Positions 17,922-26,569 of a stretch of DNA of 57,409 bases are shown here, in pieces. Source of the DNA: Lachnocurva sp045579705 (GTDB lineage Bacteria > Bacillota > Clostridia > Lachnospirales > Lachnospiraceae); the NCBI GenBank assembly GCA_045579705.1, contig JAZNMP010000009.1:1-57409 (forward strand), read 5' to 3'. The position numbers and the translations under genes are program-made. Within the stretch, counting starts at the first letter, position 1. Each line of letters opens with the position of its first letter. The notes under the pieces were generated by a model that saw only the letters and a list, made by a program, of their open reading frames with translations, was not told the origin of the DNA and searched no databases.

Positions 17922-18737
17922 ATGGACATTAAAGTAGGAGATGATATCGATTTAAGAAAGATTGCTTACAGTGGTCAGTGCTTCAGATGGAGAGAGCTTT
18001 CGGATGGAAGCTTTCTGATAGTAGCTTTTGGAACATATGTAATAGCCTCTCAGCATGAGGACGTGATAAAGCTGGAAAGCCCATATAAAATCGACGGACA
18101 GCTGTGGGTAGAATATTTTGATTTGAATCGTAATTATAGAGAAATAGTGGATAGCATAGATCATGAGGATACTTTCCTGTACAACGCTGGACAGTATGGA
18201 CGAGGTGTTAGAATTCTGAAACAGGATTCGTTTGAAACCTTAATAAGTTTTATCATTTCTCAGAGAAAAAGTATCCCTGCGATAAAGACTTCCATAGAGA
18301 AGATATGCTCTTCCTTTGGCAAGAATCTCGGCGTGGTTGAAGGCGAAAGAGTTTATGCTTTTCCAACTCCACAGGAGCTCTATCTCGCTCCGCTGGATAA
18401 GCTAGAGGAATGTTCTCTGGGATATCGCCTTCCATATGTGATGCAGGCTGCCAGACATATTTATCAGGAACCGGATTTGCTCGATAAAATGAATGAGATG
18501 TCAGACGAGGATTTAAAGGAAACTCTCCTGAGTTTCTATGGAGTTGGGGATAAGGTTGCAAGCTGTACTATGCTCTTTGGCTTTGGAAGATTGAACACGT
18601 TCCCTATAGATGTATGGATTAGACGTGCATTAGAACAGAAATACAGAAGCGGTTTCCCGTTTGAAAAATATAAACCTTATAATGGAATAATGCAGCAGTA
18701 TATTTTTGAGTATTATCGTGGAAAACACAATCCCTAA
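17922..18737 (+). CDS. OGG-type 8-oxoguanine DNA glycosylase
   Basis: About 271 residues. An N-terminal OGG_N-like domain (YSGQCFRW) is followed by the helix-hairpin-helix glycosylase domain. TLISFIISQRKSIPAI matches the OGG signature helix. GVGDKVASC supplies the Schiff-base Lys211, and FPIDVWIRR supplies Asp230, with the same 19-residue spacing as Lys249/Asp268 of human OGG1. It is therefore a bifunctional base-excision enzyme removing oxidised purines. ATG 17922 is preferred because GGAG (17912-17915) is correctly spaced; ATG 17910 overlaps that site. Confidence 0.88.
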   Translation: MDIKVGDDIDLRKIAYSGQCFRWRELSDGSFLIVAFGTYVIASQHEDVIKLESPYKIDGQLWVEYFDLNRNYREIVDSIDHEDTFLYNAGQYGRGVRILKQDSFETLISFIISQRKSIPAIKTSIEKICSSFGKNLGVVEGERVYAFPTPQELYLAPLDKLEECSLGYRLPYVMQAARHIYQEPDLLDKMNEMSDEDLKETLLSFYGVGDKVASCTMLFGFGRLNTFPIDVWIRRALEQKYRSGFPFEKYKPYNGIMQQYIFEYYRGKHNP

Positions 18738-18762
18738 AACAATGGAAAAGTGCACAAATTTG

Positions 18763-18858
18763 TTTACGAAAATTTTCGTAAAATGACGAAAATTTTTTAA
18801 ACTATTGAAACTTTAGGAAGAAAATGATAGTGTCATATTGAGTTTAGGAAACGTTTCC
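18763..18858 (+). promoter_or_regulatory. Two perfect palindromic operators before the second sugar operon
   Basis: A 20-bp perfect palindrome with arms TTTACGAAAA / TTTTCGTAAA occupies 18763-18782. A 12-bp perfect palindrome, GGAAACGTTTCC, occupies 18847-18858, with a weaker related half site ending TTTCC near 18880. The second resembles both LacI-family operators and CcpA cre sites. They probably bind the LacI protein encoded at the end of this operon, with possible catabolite control. Confidence 0.7.
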
Positions 18859-18917
18859 AAAAAACATAGAAATAGTTTCCAGGGGTGATACATTTTTTTC
18901 TTAAAGGAGGAAAAGTA

Positions 18918-20210
18918 ATGAAGAAGAAACAGATCATGAGTCTGTTGCTTACAGGCGCTATGGCTGCAACTATGTTTGCTGGCTGTGGATCAACAAAGGA
19001 AAGTGCGAAGTCAAAGGGACCATCAGTTTATTACCTTAACTTCAAACCAGAACAGGACAAAGACTGGCAGAAACTTGCTAAAGAGTACACAAAGGAAACT
19101 GGTGTACCTGTAACAGTAAAGACAGCAGCGTCTGGTGAGTATGAGACAACACTTAAATCAGAGATGGCTAAGTCAGAAGCACCTACTTTGTTCCAGGTAA
19201 ATGGACCTGTAGGATTAAATAGCTGGAAAGACTATTGCTATGATTTGAAAGATGCAGATATCACAGGACATATTACAAATGATTCATTCTTGCTTAAAGA
19301 TGGAGACAAGGTAAGCGGTATTGCATACGTAATCGAATCATACGGTATTATCGTAAACAAAACATTACTTAGCAAAGCTGGATATAAAGTTGAAGACATC
19401 AACAGCTTCGATTCATTAAAGAAAATCGCTGATGATATTCAGGCTAGAAAAGATGAGCTTGGCGTAAAGGGTGCATTCACATCAGCAGGTATGGACGGAT
19501 CTTCTGACTGGAGATTTAAGACACACTTAGCTAACCTTCCTCTTTACTATGAGTACAAAGATGAGAAGGAGAACGATGCAAAGAAGATTAAGGGAACATA
19601 CCTCGATAACTATAAGAAGGTATTTGACCTCTACATCACAGATTCAACATGCAACCCAGCAGACCTTTCTACAAAGACTGGTGATGATTCAGAAGGAGAA
19701 TTCCTTAACAGCGAAGCAGTATTCTATCAGAATGGTTCTTGGGAATACGGCAATCTTTCAAAGAAGTTTAAGGATGACGAACTTCAGATGATTCCTATCT
19801 ACTTCGGTGTAGATGATGAAAATGAAGGACTTGCAACTGGTACAGAGAACTACTGGTGTGTAAACAAAAACGCATCAAAGGAAGACATCAAAGCAACTCT
19901 CGAGTTTATGAACTGGTGTGTAACATCTGACAAGGGAACAACAGCTATGTCAGAGAAGATGGGATTCACAATTCCATTTGATACAGCAAAGGAATCACCA
20001 AACTTGTTCGTAAAACAGGATGCTGAATATACAAAGGCTGGAAAGACTCCTGTTTCATGGAACTTCACAACAATGCCTTCTGAAGAATGGAAGAACACTC
20101 TCGGATCAGCACTTACAGGTTATGCTGCAAAGACTGGAAAGTGGGATGCAGTTAAAGAAGCATTTGTTGACAACTGGGCAACAGAGAAAGAGCTCGCCAA
20201 AGCTGAATAA
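18918..20210 (+). CDS. Sugar ABC transporter substrate-binding lipoprotein (second system)
   Basis: A lipoprotein of 430 residues with lipobox ending at Cys23 (MFAGC|GSTKE) and the family 1 extracellular sugar-binding fold (ETTLKSEMAKSEAPTLFQVN near 75). The start is ATG 18918, with a textbook AAAGGAGG upstream; an in-frame GTG at 18885 precedes that site and is unlikely. It is the first gene of an operon ending in a LacI regulator. The substrate sugar cannot be told from sequence, and no glycosidase is attached to this operon. Confidence 0.92.
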   Translation: MKKKQIMSLLLTGAMAATMFAGCGSTKESAKSKGPSVYYLNFKPEQDKDWQKLAKEYTKETGVPVTVKTAASGEYETTLKSEMAKSEAPTLFQVNGPVGLNSWKDYCYDLKDADITGHITNDSFLLKDGDKVSGIAYVIESYGIIVNKTLLSKAGYKVEDINSFDSLKKIADDIQARKDELGVKGAFTSAGMDGSSDWRFKTHLANLPLYYEYKDEKENDAKKIKGTYLDNYKKVFDLYITDSTCNPADLSTKTGDDSEGEFLNSEAVFYQNGSWEYGNLSKKFKDDELQMIPIYFGVDDENEGLATGTENYWCVNKNASKEDIKATLEFMNWCVTSDKGTTAMSEKMGFTIPFDTAKESPNLFVKQDAEYTKAGKTPVSWNFTTMPSEEWKNTLGSALTGYAAKTGKWDAVKEAFVDNWATEKELAKAE

Positions 20211-20225
20211 ATATTAAGGTTTTTT

Positions 20226-20264
20226 TAGGAGAGGCGTAATTTGATATGCCTCTCCTATTTTTTT
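20226..20264 (+). terminator. Intra-operon terminator/attenuator
   Basis: A 10-bp stem TAGGAGAGGC / GCCTCTCCTA (20226-20235 and 20248-20257) is followed by T7. It lies between binding protein and permease, so it probably lets only part of the transcripts continue and favours binding-protein production. Confidence 0.88.
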
Positions 20265-20291
20265 CAAAACGTAAAGGGCAGGAGATATAAA

Positions 20292-21158
20292 ATGGTAGGA
20301 AAATCATTAAAAAAATGGTGGCCGTTGTTTGTGTTGCCTACATTCGCGGCATTTGTAATAGGCTTCTTGTGGCCGTTTATCTGGGGAATTTATTTGTCCT
20401 TTTGTAGATTTACGACTGTGTCAGATGTAGAGTTTGTAGGATTTGATAACTATAAGAAACTGTTGAATCCGGTTTATAATCAGAACTTCGGACACGCATT
20501 CTGGCTGACAGTTTTGTTTGCTTTTTTGTCTACTATACTTATTAATGTATTTGGATTCCTGATTGCTCTGGCACTTACAGGAAAGTTCAAGGGAGTGAAC
20601 ACTTTTAGAACAGTATTTTTCATGCCGAACTTAATCGGTGGTATCGTATTGGGTTACATTTGGAATACATTGGTAAATGGATTACTCGTTTCATTTGGAA
20701 CACATTTAACTCTAAAGACTAGTGGAGTCGCAGGTTTCTGGGGCTTGACTACATTATTACTATGGCAGCAGATTGGATATATGATGATTATCTATATTGC
20801 AGGTTTGAACAATGTTTCACCAGACCTGATTGAGGCTGCAAAGATTGATGGTGCAAATTCATGGCAGACTCTCATCAAGGTTAAATTACCTATGATTATG
20901 CCAAGCATTACGATTTGTACTTTCCTCACACTGACAAATGGATTTAAGTTATTCGATCAGAACCTGGCTCTGACAGCAGGTGAACCAAAGAAGATGACAG
21001 AGCTTCTCGCATTGAATATTTATAATACATATTATGGAAGAGCCGGTCGAATCTGGATGGGATTAGGACAGGCAAAGGCTGTAATATTCTTCATTCTGGT
21101 AGTTGGAATCGCACTTATCCAGCTTAGATTTACATCTAGAAGGGAGACACAGGCCTAA
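20292..21158 (+). CDS. Sugar ABC transporter permease (MalF-type, second system)
   Basis: About 288 residues with six hydrophobic segments and the EAA loop (IEAAKIDGANSWQTLIKVKL near 185). The start is ATG 20292, preceded by AGGAG; earlier in-frame TTG starting points lie inside the attenuator hairpin. The stop overlaps the next start (TAATG), so translation is coupled to the MalG-type partner. Confidence 0.92.
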   Translation: MVGKSLKKWWPLFVLPTFAAFVIGFLWPFIWGIYLSFCRFTTVSDVEFVGFDNYKKLLNPVYNQNFGHAFWLTVLFAFLSTILINVFGFLIALALTGKFKGVNTFRTVFFMPNLIGGIVLGYIWNTLVNGLLVSFGTHLTLKTSGVAGFWGLTTLLLWQQIGYMMIIYIAGLNNVSPDLIEAAKIDGANSWQTLIKVKLPMIMPSITICTFLTLTNGFKLFDQNLALTAGEPKKMTELLALNIYNTYYGRAGRIWMGLGQAKAVIFFILVVGIALIQLRFTSRRETQA

Positions 21159-22000
21159 TGAGTACTAAGAAGAAAACATTAAATCGAATTGCTACAGTAT
21201 TTTTTACAATAATCAGTTTCTTCTGGATGTTCCCAATCATCCTGATATTCTATAACTCTTTAAAAGAAGAAACAGCGACAGGTACTTCAACTATCTTTAA
21301 CCTACCTGGCAAAGATACTTTCGTAGGCCTCGAGCATTATATCGAAGCGATTAATGACCAGGGAATGATGAGTGCATTTGGATATTCATTCATCATTTCA
21401 ATCAGCTCAGTATTATTGATCATCATCTGCTGTTCTATGGCAGGATGGTTCATAGTTAGAGTAAACAATATATGGACAAAGATGTTCTATTATTTATGCC
21501 TGTTTTCTATGGCAGTGCCATTCCAGATGGTTATGTTTACACTTTCAAAGACAGCTGATACATTACATTTGGATAATCCGTTCAATATATGTATAATCTA
21601 TTTGGGATTTGGTGCAGGGCTTGCAGTATTTATGTTTACCGGATTCGTTAAATCGGTTCCTATCGAGATCGAAGAAGCAGCGCTTATAGACGGCTGCAAT
21701 CCGCTTCAGACATATACAAAAGTACTCTTGCCTATACTTAGACCAACTATTATTTCAACGGCTATCCTGGAACTGATGTGGGTATGGAACGATTACTTAC
21801 TTCCACAGCTGGTGCTAGATACGAATAAATATAATACAATCCCTATGGTTATCCAGAGATTCAGAGGAAGCTATGGCCATGTAGCCATGGGCGCTATGAT
21901 GGCTTCTATCATGATTGATATTATACCTATCGTTATCGTTTACCTGATTTGCCAGAAGTACATCATCAAGGGTGTTGTTTCAGGCGCAGTAAAGGGATAA
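21158..22000 (+). CDS. Sugar ABC transporter permease (MalG-type, second system)
   Basis: A 280-residue permease with six membrane segments and the EAA loop (IEEAALIDGCNPLQTYTKVL near 170). It overlaps the preceding gene by one base, and the LacI gene follows after 19 bases, in one transcript. No ATPase gene is present, so a shared ATPase elsewhere is expected. Confidence 0.92.
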   Translation: MSTKKKTLNRIATVFFTIISFFWMFPIILIFYNSLKEETATGTSTIFNLPGKDTFVGLEHYIEAINDQGMMSAFGYSFIISISSVLLIIICCSMAGWFIVRVNNIWTKMFYYLCLFSMAVPFQMVMFTLSKTADTLHLDNPFNICIIYLGFGAGLAVFMFTGFVKSVPIEIEEAALIDGCNPLQTYTKVLLPILRPTIISTAILELMWVWNDYLLPQLVLDTNKYNTIPMVIQRFRGSYGHVAMGAMMASIMIDIIPIVIVYLICQKYIIKGVVSGAVKG

Positions 22001-22019
22001 TGCCTAGATTGAGGATGAG

Positions 22020-23042
22020 ATGTCACGTTTAACTATCAAAGATATAGCTAAATTATGTGGGGTAGGAACTAGTACAGTTTCTAGAGCGATCAATGATGAT
22101 CCGGGTATTAATCAGAAGACAAAGGAAAAAGTACTGGAAGTAATAAAACAGTACAATTACATTCCTAACAATAGTGCAGTTAATCTAAAGAAATCGGATT
22201 CGAACAATGTTGCGGTTCTCGTAAAGGGTCGTAATAACCCGTTCTTTCAGAGTATGTATAGTGTATTTGAGACGGAGCTTCAAAAGTATGAATATACTTT
22301 TACCATGAGAGAAGTGGGAGCATACGAAGACGAGCTTAGAATAGCTGAAGAGTTGATTCGGGAAAAAAGACTGAAAGGTCTAATCTTCCTCGGAGGTATG
22401 GTAGAGGATGCGGATATCAGACTGAAGTCTATAGATATTCCAACAGTACTATGTACAGTTGCTGTTAGCACTAAATCTACAGAACATTCGATAGTAACCA
22501 TCGATGACGTAGAAGAAAGTGAGAAGGCTGTTTCATATCTCTGTGATCAGGGACATCGAAAGATAGCGATGATTACAGGAGTTCGTTCTGATAATGGTAT
22601 CGGTTCGCTCCGATTAAAGGGATATAAGCAGGCACTAAAGAAATATGGAATAGATTTCGACGAAAACCTCGTTATCAACATGGATGATGAAATTCCGGAT
22701 TACTCATATGAGAACGGTTATACAGTAACGAAGAAACTGTTGGATTCCGGAGTAGAATTCACAGCACTGTTTGCCGCTTCTGATACCACAGCTTTTGGTG
22801 CATACAGAGCGATACTCGAATCCGGAAAACAGATTCCTAGAGATATATCTGTAGTTGGCTTTGATGGTATAGACATGTGTGAATACATGTATCCTTCGCT
22901 TACGACGATTAAACAGCCGGGTGAAAAAATGGCTGCGGAAGCCGTCAGATTGCTTAATGACAAAATCGAAGGAAAGAATGAGGTGAAACAGACTATATTT
23001 GAAGCGGATTTGATTGAAAAAGAATCTGTTTTGAAACTGTAG
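22020..23042 (+). CDS. LacI family regulator of the second sugar operon
   Basis: A 340-residue repressor with an N-terminal HTH (TIKDIAKLCGVGTSTVSRAI), hinge and a periplasmic-binding-like sensor domain (VVGFDGIDMCEYMYPSLTTI near 277). It is the last gene of the operon it probably controls, giving feedback. GAGGATGAG lies upstream. The perfect palindromes before the first gene are its likely targets. Confidence 0.9.
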   Translation: MSRLTIKDIAKLCGVGTSTVSRAINDDPGINQKTKEKVLEVIKQYNYIPNNSAVNLKKSDSNNVAVLVKGRNNPFFQSMYSVFETELQKYEYTFTMREVGAYEDELRIAEELIREKRLKGLIFLGGMVEDADIRLKSIDIPTVLCTVAVSTKSTEHSIVTIDDVEESEKAVSYLCDQGHRKIAMITGVRSDNGIGSLRLKGYKQALKKYGIDFDENLVINMDDEIPDYSYENGYTVTKKLLDSGVEFTALFAASDTTAFGAYRAILESGKQIPRDISVVGFDGIDMCEYMYPSLTTIKQPGEKMAAEAVRLLNDKIEGKNEVKQTIFEADLIEKESVLKL

Positions 23043-23089
23043 AAACCTTGTATACAACTTGTGTTTGAAATAAAGAATCTATAAAATAT

Positions 23090-23130
23090 ACTCTGAGGGA
23101 ATCGTTAAGATTTTCTCGGAGTTTTTTTAA
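23090..23130 (+). terminator. Terminator of the second sugar operon
   Basis: ACTCTGAG (23090-23097) pairs with CTCGGAGT (23115-23122) with one mismatch, extended by GGAA/TTTT, and is followed by a T-run. Confidence 0.85.
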
Positions 23131-23166
23131 TAAGAAATTTAGTATATAACGCAGGAGGAAAAAGTT

Positions 23167-24243
23167 ATGGGATATTTCTTACTAGGTTTGCTAGTACTAT
23201 TACTAGTTATCGTAATCGTTAATCTTCGAATCGTTCCACAGGCACATTGCTACGTAGTAGAACGTCTCGGAAAGTATCAGGCAACATGGTCAGCAGGTAT
23301 TCATATCTTGGTGCCTATCATTGATAGAGTGGTACGTAGAATATCACTCAAAGAGCAGGTGTTGGATTTCCCTCCACAGCCAGTTATTACAAAAGATAAT
23401 GTTACTATGCAGATCGACTCAGTAGTTTATGCTAGAGTATTTGATCCAGAAAAATACACATACGGTGTTGAGAATCCTATTAGAGGTCTTCAGAATCTGA
23501 CAGCTACTACACTTCGTAATGTAGTAGGTGAGATGGAACTCGACCAGACTCTTACATCACGTGATGAAATCAATGAGAAGATGAGAATAGTTCTCGATGC
23601 TGCTACAGATGCATGGGGACTTAAGGTTACTCGAGTTGAGATTAAGAATATCAATCCTCCAAAGGAAATCGAAGAGGTTATGACAAAACAGATGAGAGCT
23701 GAGCGTGAACGTCGTCAGACAGTACTCGAGGCTCAGGCTCATCAGGAAGCTGTAGTTGCCAGAGCAAAGGGTGATAAGGAAGCGAAAGAACTTGCAGCTG
23801 AAGCTGAATCAAATGCTCAGATCTTCCTCGCTAAAGGTCGTGCAGAGTCAATCAGACTCGTATATGAAGCTCAGGCTGAAGGTATCAGAAAGCTTAATGA
23901 AGCACAGGTTTCTGAAGGCGTTCTTCGTTTGAAAGGTCTCGAAGCTTTGAAGGATGTCGCTGATGGACAGGCTACAAAGATTTACATGCCAACAGAACTT
24001 GCATCTGCAGTAGCAGACCTCGGAATCCTCGGAGATGCTTTTGCTGATAAAAAAGGAATCGATGATTCAGCTGTTTCCAGAAACGTTTATAGAGAAGCAA
24101 AGAGCGACGCTTTAAAGAGAGCAGATAAGTGCGTGCGTCCTGGAACATCTAGAGAAGGAATCAATGCAGCGCTTACAACAGAAGATATGTCAACAGACAT
24201 GGCTGTAGAAGCTTACACACAGCATAGAGTAACATCAGTTTAA
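23167..24243 (+). CDS. SPFH/Band 7 (stomatin-like) membrane protein
   Basis: A 358-residue protein with one N-terminal membrane helix (residues 2-22), the SPFH domain (about 22-180, with QAHCYVVERLGKY and LDQTLTSRDEIN) and a long alanine/glutamate-rich coiled coil (about 180-270) ending in the conserved KIYMPTELA. Family members (QmcA, stomatins) form oligomeric cages in membrane microdomains and regulate proteases. No NfeD partner gene is adjacent. GCAGGAGG precedes the start, and a 17-bp terminator hairpin follows. Confidence 0.92.
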   Translation: MGYFLLGLLVLLLVIVIVNLRIVPQAHCYVVERLGKYQATWSAGIHILVPIIDRVVRRISLKEQVLDFPPQPVITKDNVTMQIDSVVYARVFDPEKYTYGVENPIRGLQNLTATTLRNVVGEMELDQTLTSRDEINEKMRIVLDAATDAWGLKVTRVEIKNINPPKEIEEVMTKQMRAERERRQTVLEAQAHQEAVVARAKGDKEAKELAAEAESNAQIFLAKGRAESIRLVYEAQAEGIRKLNEAQVSEGVLRLKGLEALKDVADGQATKIYMPTELASAVADLGILGDAFADKKGIDDSAVSRNVYREAKSDALKRADKCVRPGTSREGINAALTTEDMSTDMAVEAYTQHRVTSV

Positions 24244-24256
24244 TCATATTGCATAA

Positions 24257-24300
24257 AATAAACCCTTTATTTTTAGTGAAAATAAAGGGTTTATTTTTAA
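24257..24300. terminator. Strong terminator after the SPFH gene
   Basis: A perfect 17-bp stem (24257-24273 with 24279-24295), a 5-nt loop and a T-rich tail. Confidence 0.93.
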
Positions 24301-24357
24301 TTTAACTTCTCCGATATTATTAGATGAGATATAGGCTGATTAGAAAGGAATCTTTGC

Positions 24358-24657
24358 ATGAAGGATGACTTGTTTAAGACAGGATATTCGATTATCACAA
24401 ATATAGATAAGACTTCAGAGGCTCTCTATCAGAGGAAAGTGGAAGCGGATGGTATGCTTCAAATCGTTATCAAGCAGATAACGCTGTTTTCTCAATTGAT
24501 AATGGATGGAGAAAATCAGTTTAGTGAGGAATTGTTATTGAAGTGGGCTTCTTCAAATAACCTGCTTATGGATGCTGTATATAAGCGAGATATTGTGTTG
24601 ATTGCAGATGTACTGCATTTTGAAGTTAGACCAGTTATGAAAGCTTTTATAGAGTAA
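24358..24657 (+). CDS. Small hypothetical protein, partner of the DUF115 gene
   Basis: A 99-residue soluble, mostly helical acidic protein of unknown family. Nothing in it matches a motif I recognise. Its start follows GAAAGGAAT and its stop lies 12 bases before the DUF115 gene, so the two are almost certainly co-transcribed and functionally linked, perhaps as a chaperone or accessory in flagellin modification. A FlaG- or FliS-like role is possible but unsupported. Confidence 0.7.
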   Translation: MKDDLFKTGYSIITNIDKTSEALYQRKVEADGMLQIVIKQITLFSQLIMDGENQFSEELLLKWASSNNLLMDAVYKRDIVLIADVLHFEVRPVMKAFIE

Positions 24658-24669
24658 GGCGGGAAAGAT

Positions 24670-26451
24670 ATGGATTACTTTAAGCAAAACGAAGAAGTTC
24701 TATTTAAAGAATATAAGAAGCATTTTAAGCAGATTGAAGAGGACGGAACTTTTTTCATAGAAGAAGCAAAGAATGGAGAGCCTATCATCTGTATAAATAT
24801 GGGCAATGATCAGGTGGCTAGAATGTCTAGTAGCTATGATCCTACATATGAGGCTTCTGAGTGGGCAAAGCAGTACAAAGATGATGACAGAGGTTCTCGT
24901 TTGGCGATATATGGATTTGGAAATGTTTACTATCTGAGAGCTCTCCTGAAACAGGCGTGGGAAACCAGTTGCTTTCTGGTAAAGGAACCTGACGAGAAAT
25001 TCCTTTCGTTTGTAATGACGCATTTTGATATCAGGGATTTGCTGGAGTCAAAGCAGCTGATTATTTCTTTTCCAGATGAGAGTGATGAGTTCTTGAGAAA
25101 TCAGATTGCTAGATTAGTTCCTTCATTTGGAGATGATAGAATCGAAGGCATAACGATGCCTTTTTATAATGTAAACGATGATTTCCTGGAAATGTGCCGT
25201 AGACAGAAGCTTATCAGAGATACGACATTAGGATTTAATTATTCATTGGGACAGAGAGCTATCTTCGATCAGTATTATGCTCTGTGGAACGTTCATGAGA
25301 ATTATTCATTTAAGACATTGATAGAAGCGATTCCCAAAGATGTGCCTGTAATCGTAGTGGCTGCAGGACCTTCGTTATTAAAAAATGGAGAGCTGTTGAA
25401 GAAATTCAAAAATAGAGCCCTGATAATAGCATGTGCTAGAGCGACACCTACACTTCATAAGTTCGGAGTGGAGGCGGAACTCGTTTCTACTATTGATCCG
25501 GCTCAGCCTCTTAAACATGTGGAAAGAGAAAATGTCGGCAATTCATATATTCTGATGGACCCAGCTGGAAATATGGATATCCAGAAAGAGTATAAGGGGC
25601 ATGTCATATACGCAAATGAAGGAATGATTTTGGGAACAGCTCCTGGCTATGAAGGAAAAGCTTTCAACATCGGATTCGATGGAGGCGGCTCTGTTGCGAC
25701 GTGGTCTGTCGGTATGATGAAATCGGCCGGATTTAAAACTCTCATAGTGGTCGGACAGGATTTAGCTGCAGGCAAGGGTGTGACTCATGCAGATGGGGCA
25801 AATGAAAACGATGTGATGGATTACACTGAGGTAGAGGGTATCAATGGTGAGACGGTTTTAGCTCGTACAGACTGGAATCGCTTTAGGTTCTTCTATGAAG
25901 ATGTAATCTGCAAAGATGAAAGCGTTAGATTTATCGATGCGACTGAAGGCGGTGCGCTGATTCATGGATCAGAGATTATGACACTTCAGGAAGTACTCGA
26001 TACGGTTTGTGTGGAAGAGTATGATCTGTCGGGAATTTTTTCCAGAATGGAAAAAGCTCAGACAGAGGAAGAAATGAAGAAATCACACGAGTTTGTTGAA
26101 AAACAGTTAGGTGAGCTTGAAGATCTCGAGAATGTGATGAGTGAGATGGAGACATTGACTGGTCAGATTCGAAAGATGATGAAGTACAAGACTGCAAGAG
26201 TGAGAGATTTGAGTAAAAAAGTTGAGAAGATGAATCCTTTGATGGATAAAGTGGCAGAAATCTCAGTCTTTAATAATGTGGCTAGATCAGCGATTCGTGA
26301 AGGGGATTCTTTCCCTACATTTGGCGGTAATTTTACATCTGATGCCAGAGGCGAGCATGAATTTGCCAAGCTCGAAAAGTTTGCTAAAGATGTTAAAGAA
26401 AACTGTAAAGTTTTTGAAGAGGCAATCAGAGAATTTGTAGATGAAAATTAG
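24670..26451 (+). CDS. DUF115/Maf-type motility accessory glycosyltransferase-like protein
   Basis: A 593-residue protein with the DUF115 (MptE-like) core. VIVVAAGPSLLKN (about 227-239) is the nucleotide-binding loop, STIDPAQP follows, and LIVVGQDLA comes near 360. The C-terminal 130 residues form a charged coiled coil. Maf proteins of this type transfer nonulosonic acids to flagellin in several motile bacteria. Neighbouring chemoreceptor genes agree with a motile cell, but no flagellin or sugar-biosynthesis genes are in view. The precise activity is therefore inference. GGCGGGAAAG lies upstream. Confidence 0.82.
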   Translation: MDYFKQNEEVLFKEYKKHFKQIEEDGTFFIEEAKNGEPIICINMGNDQVARMSSSYDPTYEASEWAKQYKDDDRGSRLAIYGFGNVYYLRALLKQAWETSCFLVKEPDEKFLSFVMTHFDIRDLLESKQLIISFPDESDEFLRNQIARLVPSFGDDRIEGITMPFYNVNDDFLEMCRRQKLIRDTTLGFNYSLGQRAIFDQYYALWNVHENYSFKTLIEAIPKDVPVIVVAAGPSLLKNGELLKKFKNRALIIACARATPTLHKFGVEAELVSTIDPAQPLKHVERENVGNSYILMDPAGNMDIQKEYKGHVIYANEGMILGTAPGYEGKAFNIGFDGGGSVATWSVGMMKSAGFKTLIVVGQDLAAGKGVTHADGANENDVMDYTEVEGINGETVLARTDWNRFRFFYEDVICKDESVRFIDATEGGALIHGSEIMTLQEVLDTVCVEEYDLSGIFSRMEKAQTEEEMKKSHEFVEKQLGELEDLENVMSEMETLTGQIRKMMKYKTARVRDLSKKVEKMNPLMDKVAEISVFNNVARSAIREGDSFPTFGGNFTSDARGEHEFAKLEKFAKDVKENCKVFEEAIREFVDEN

Positions 26452-26569
26452 CCTGAAAAATAACGAAATTACGCCTTTTGCTATTGAAAAATCGGAAACT
26501 AGAGGATATTCTATATAGTACTTGATTTATATGAGACTACTTTTGAATGGTTAAATATGGAGGTTTAAA

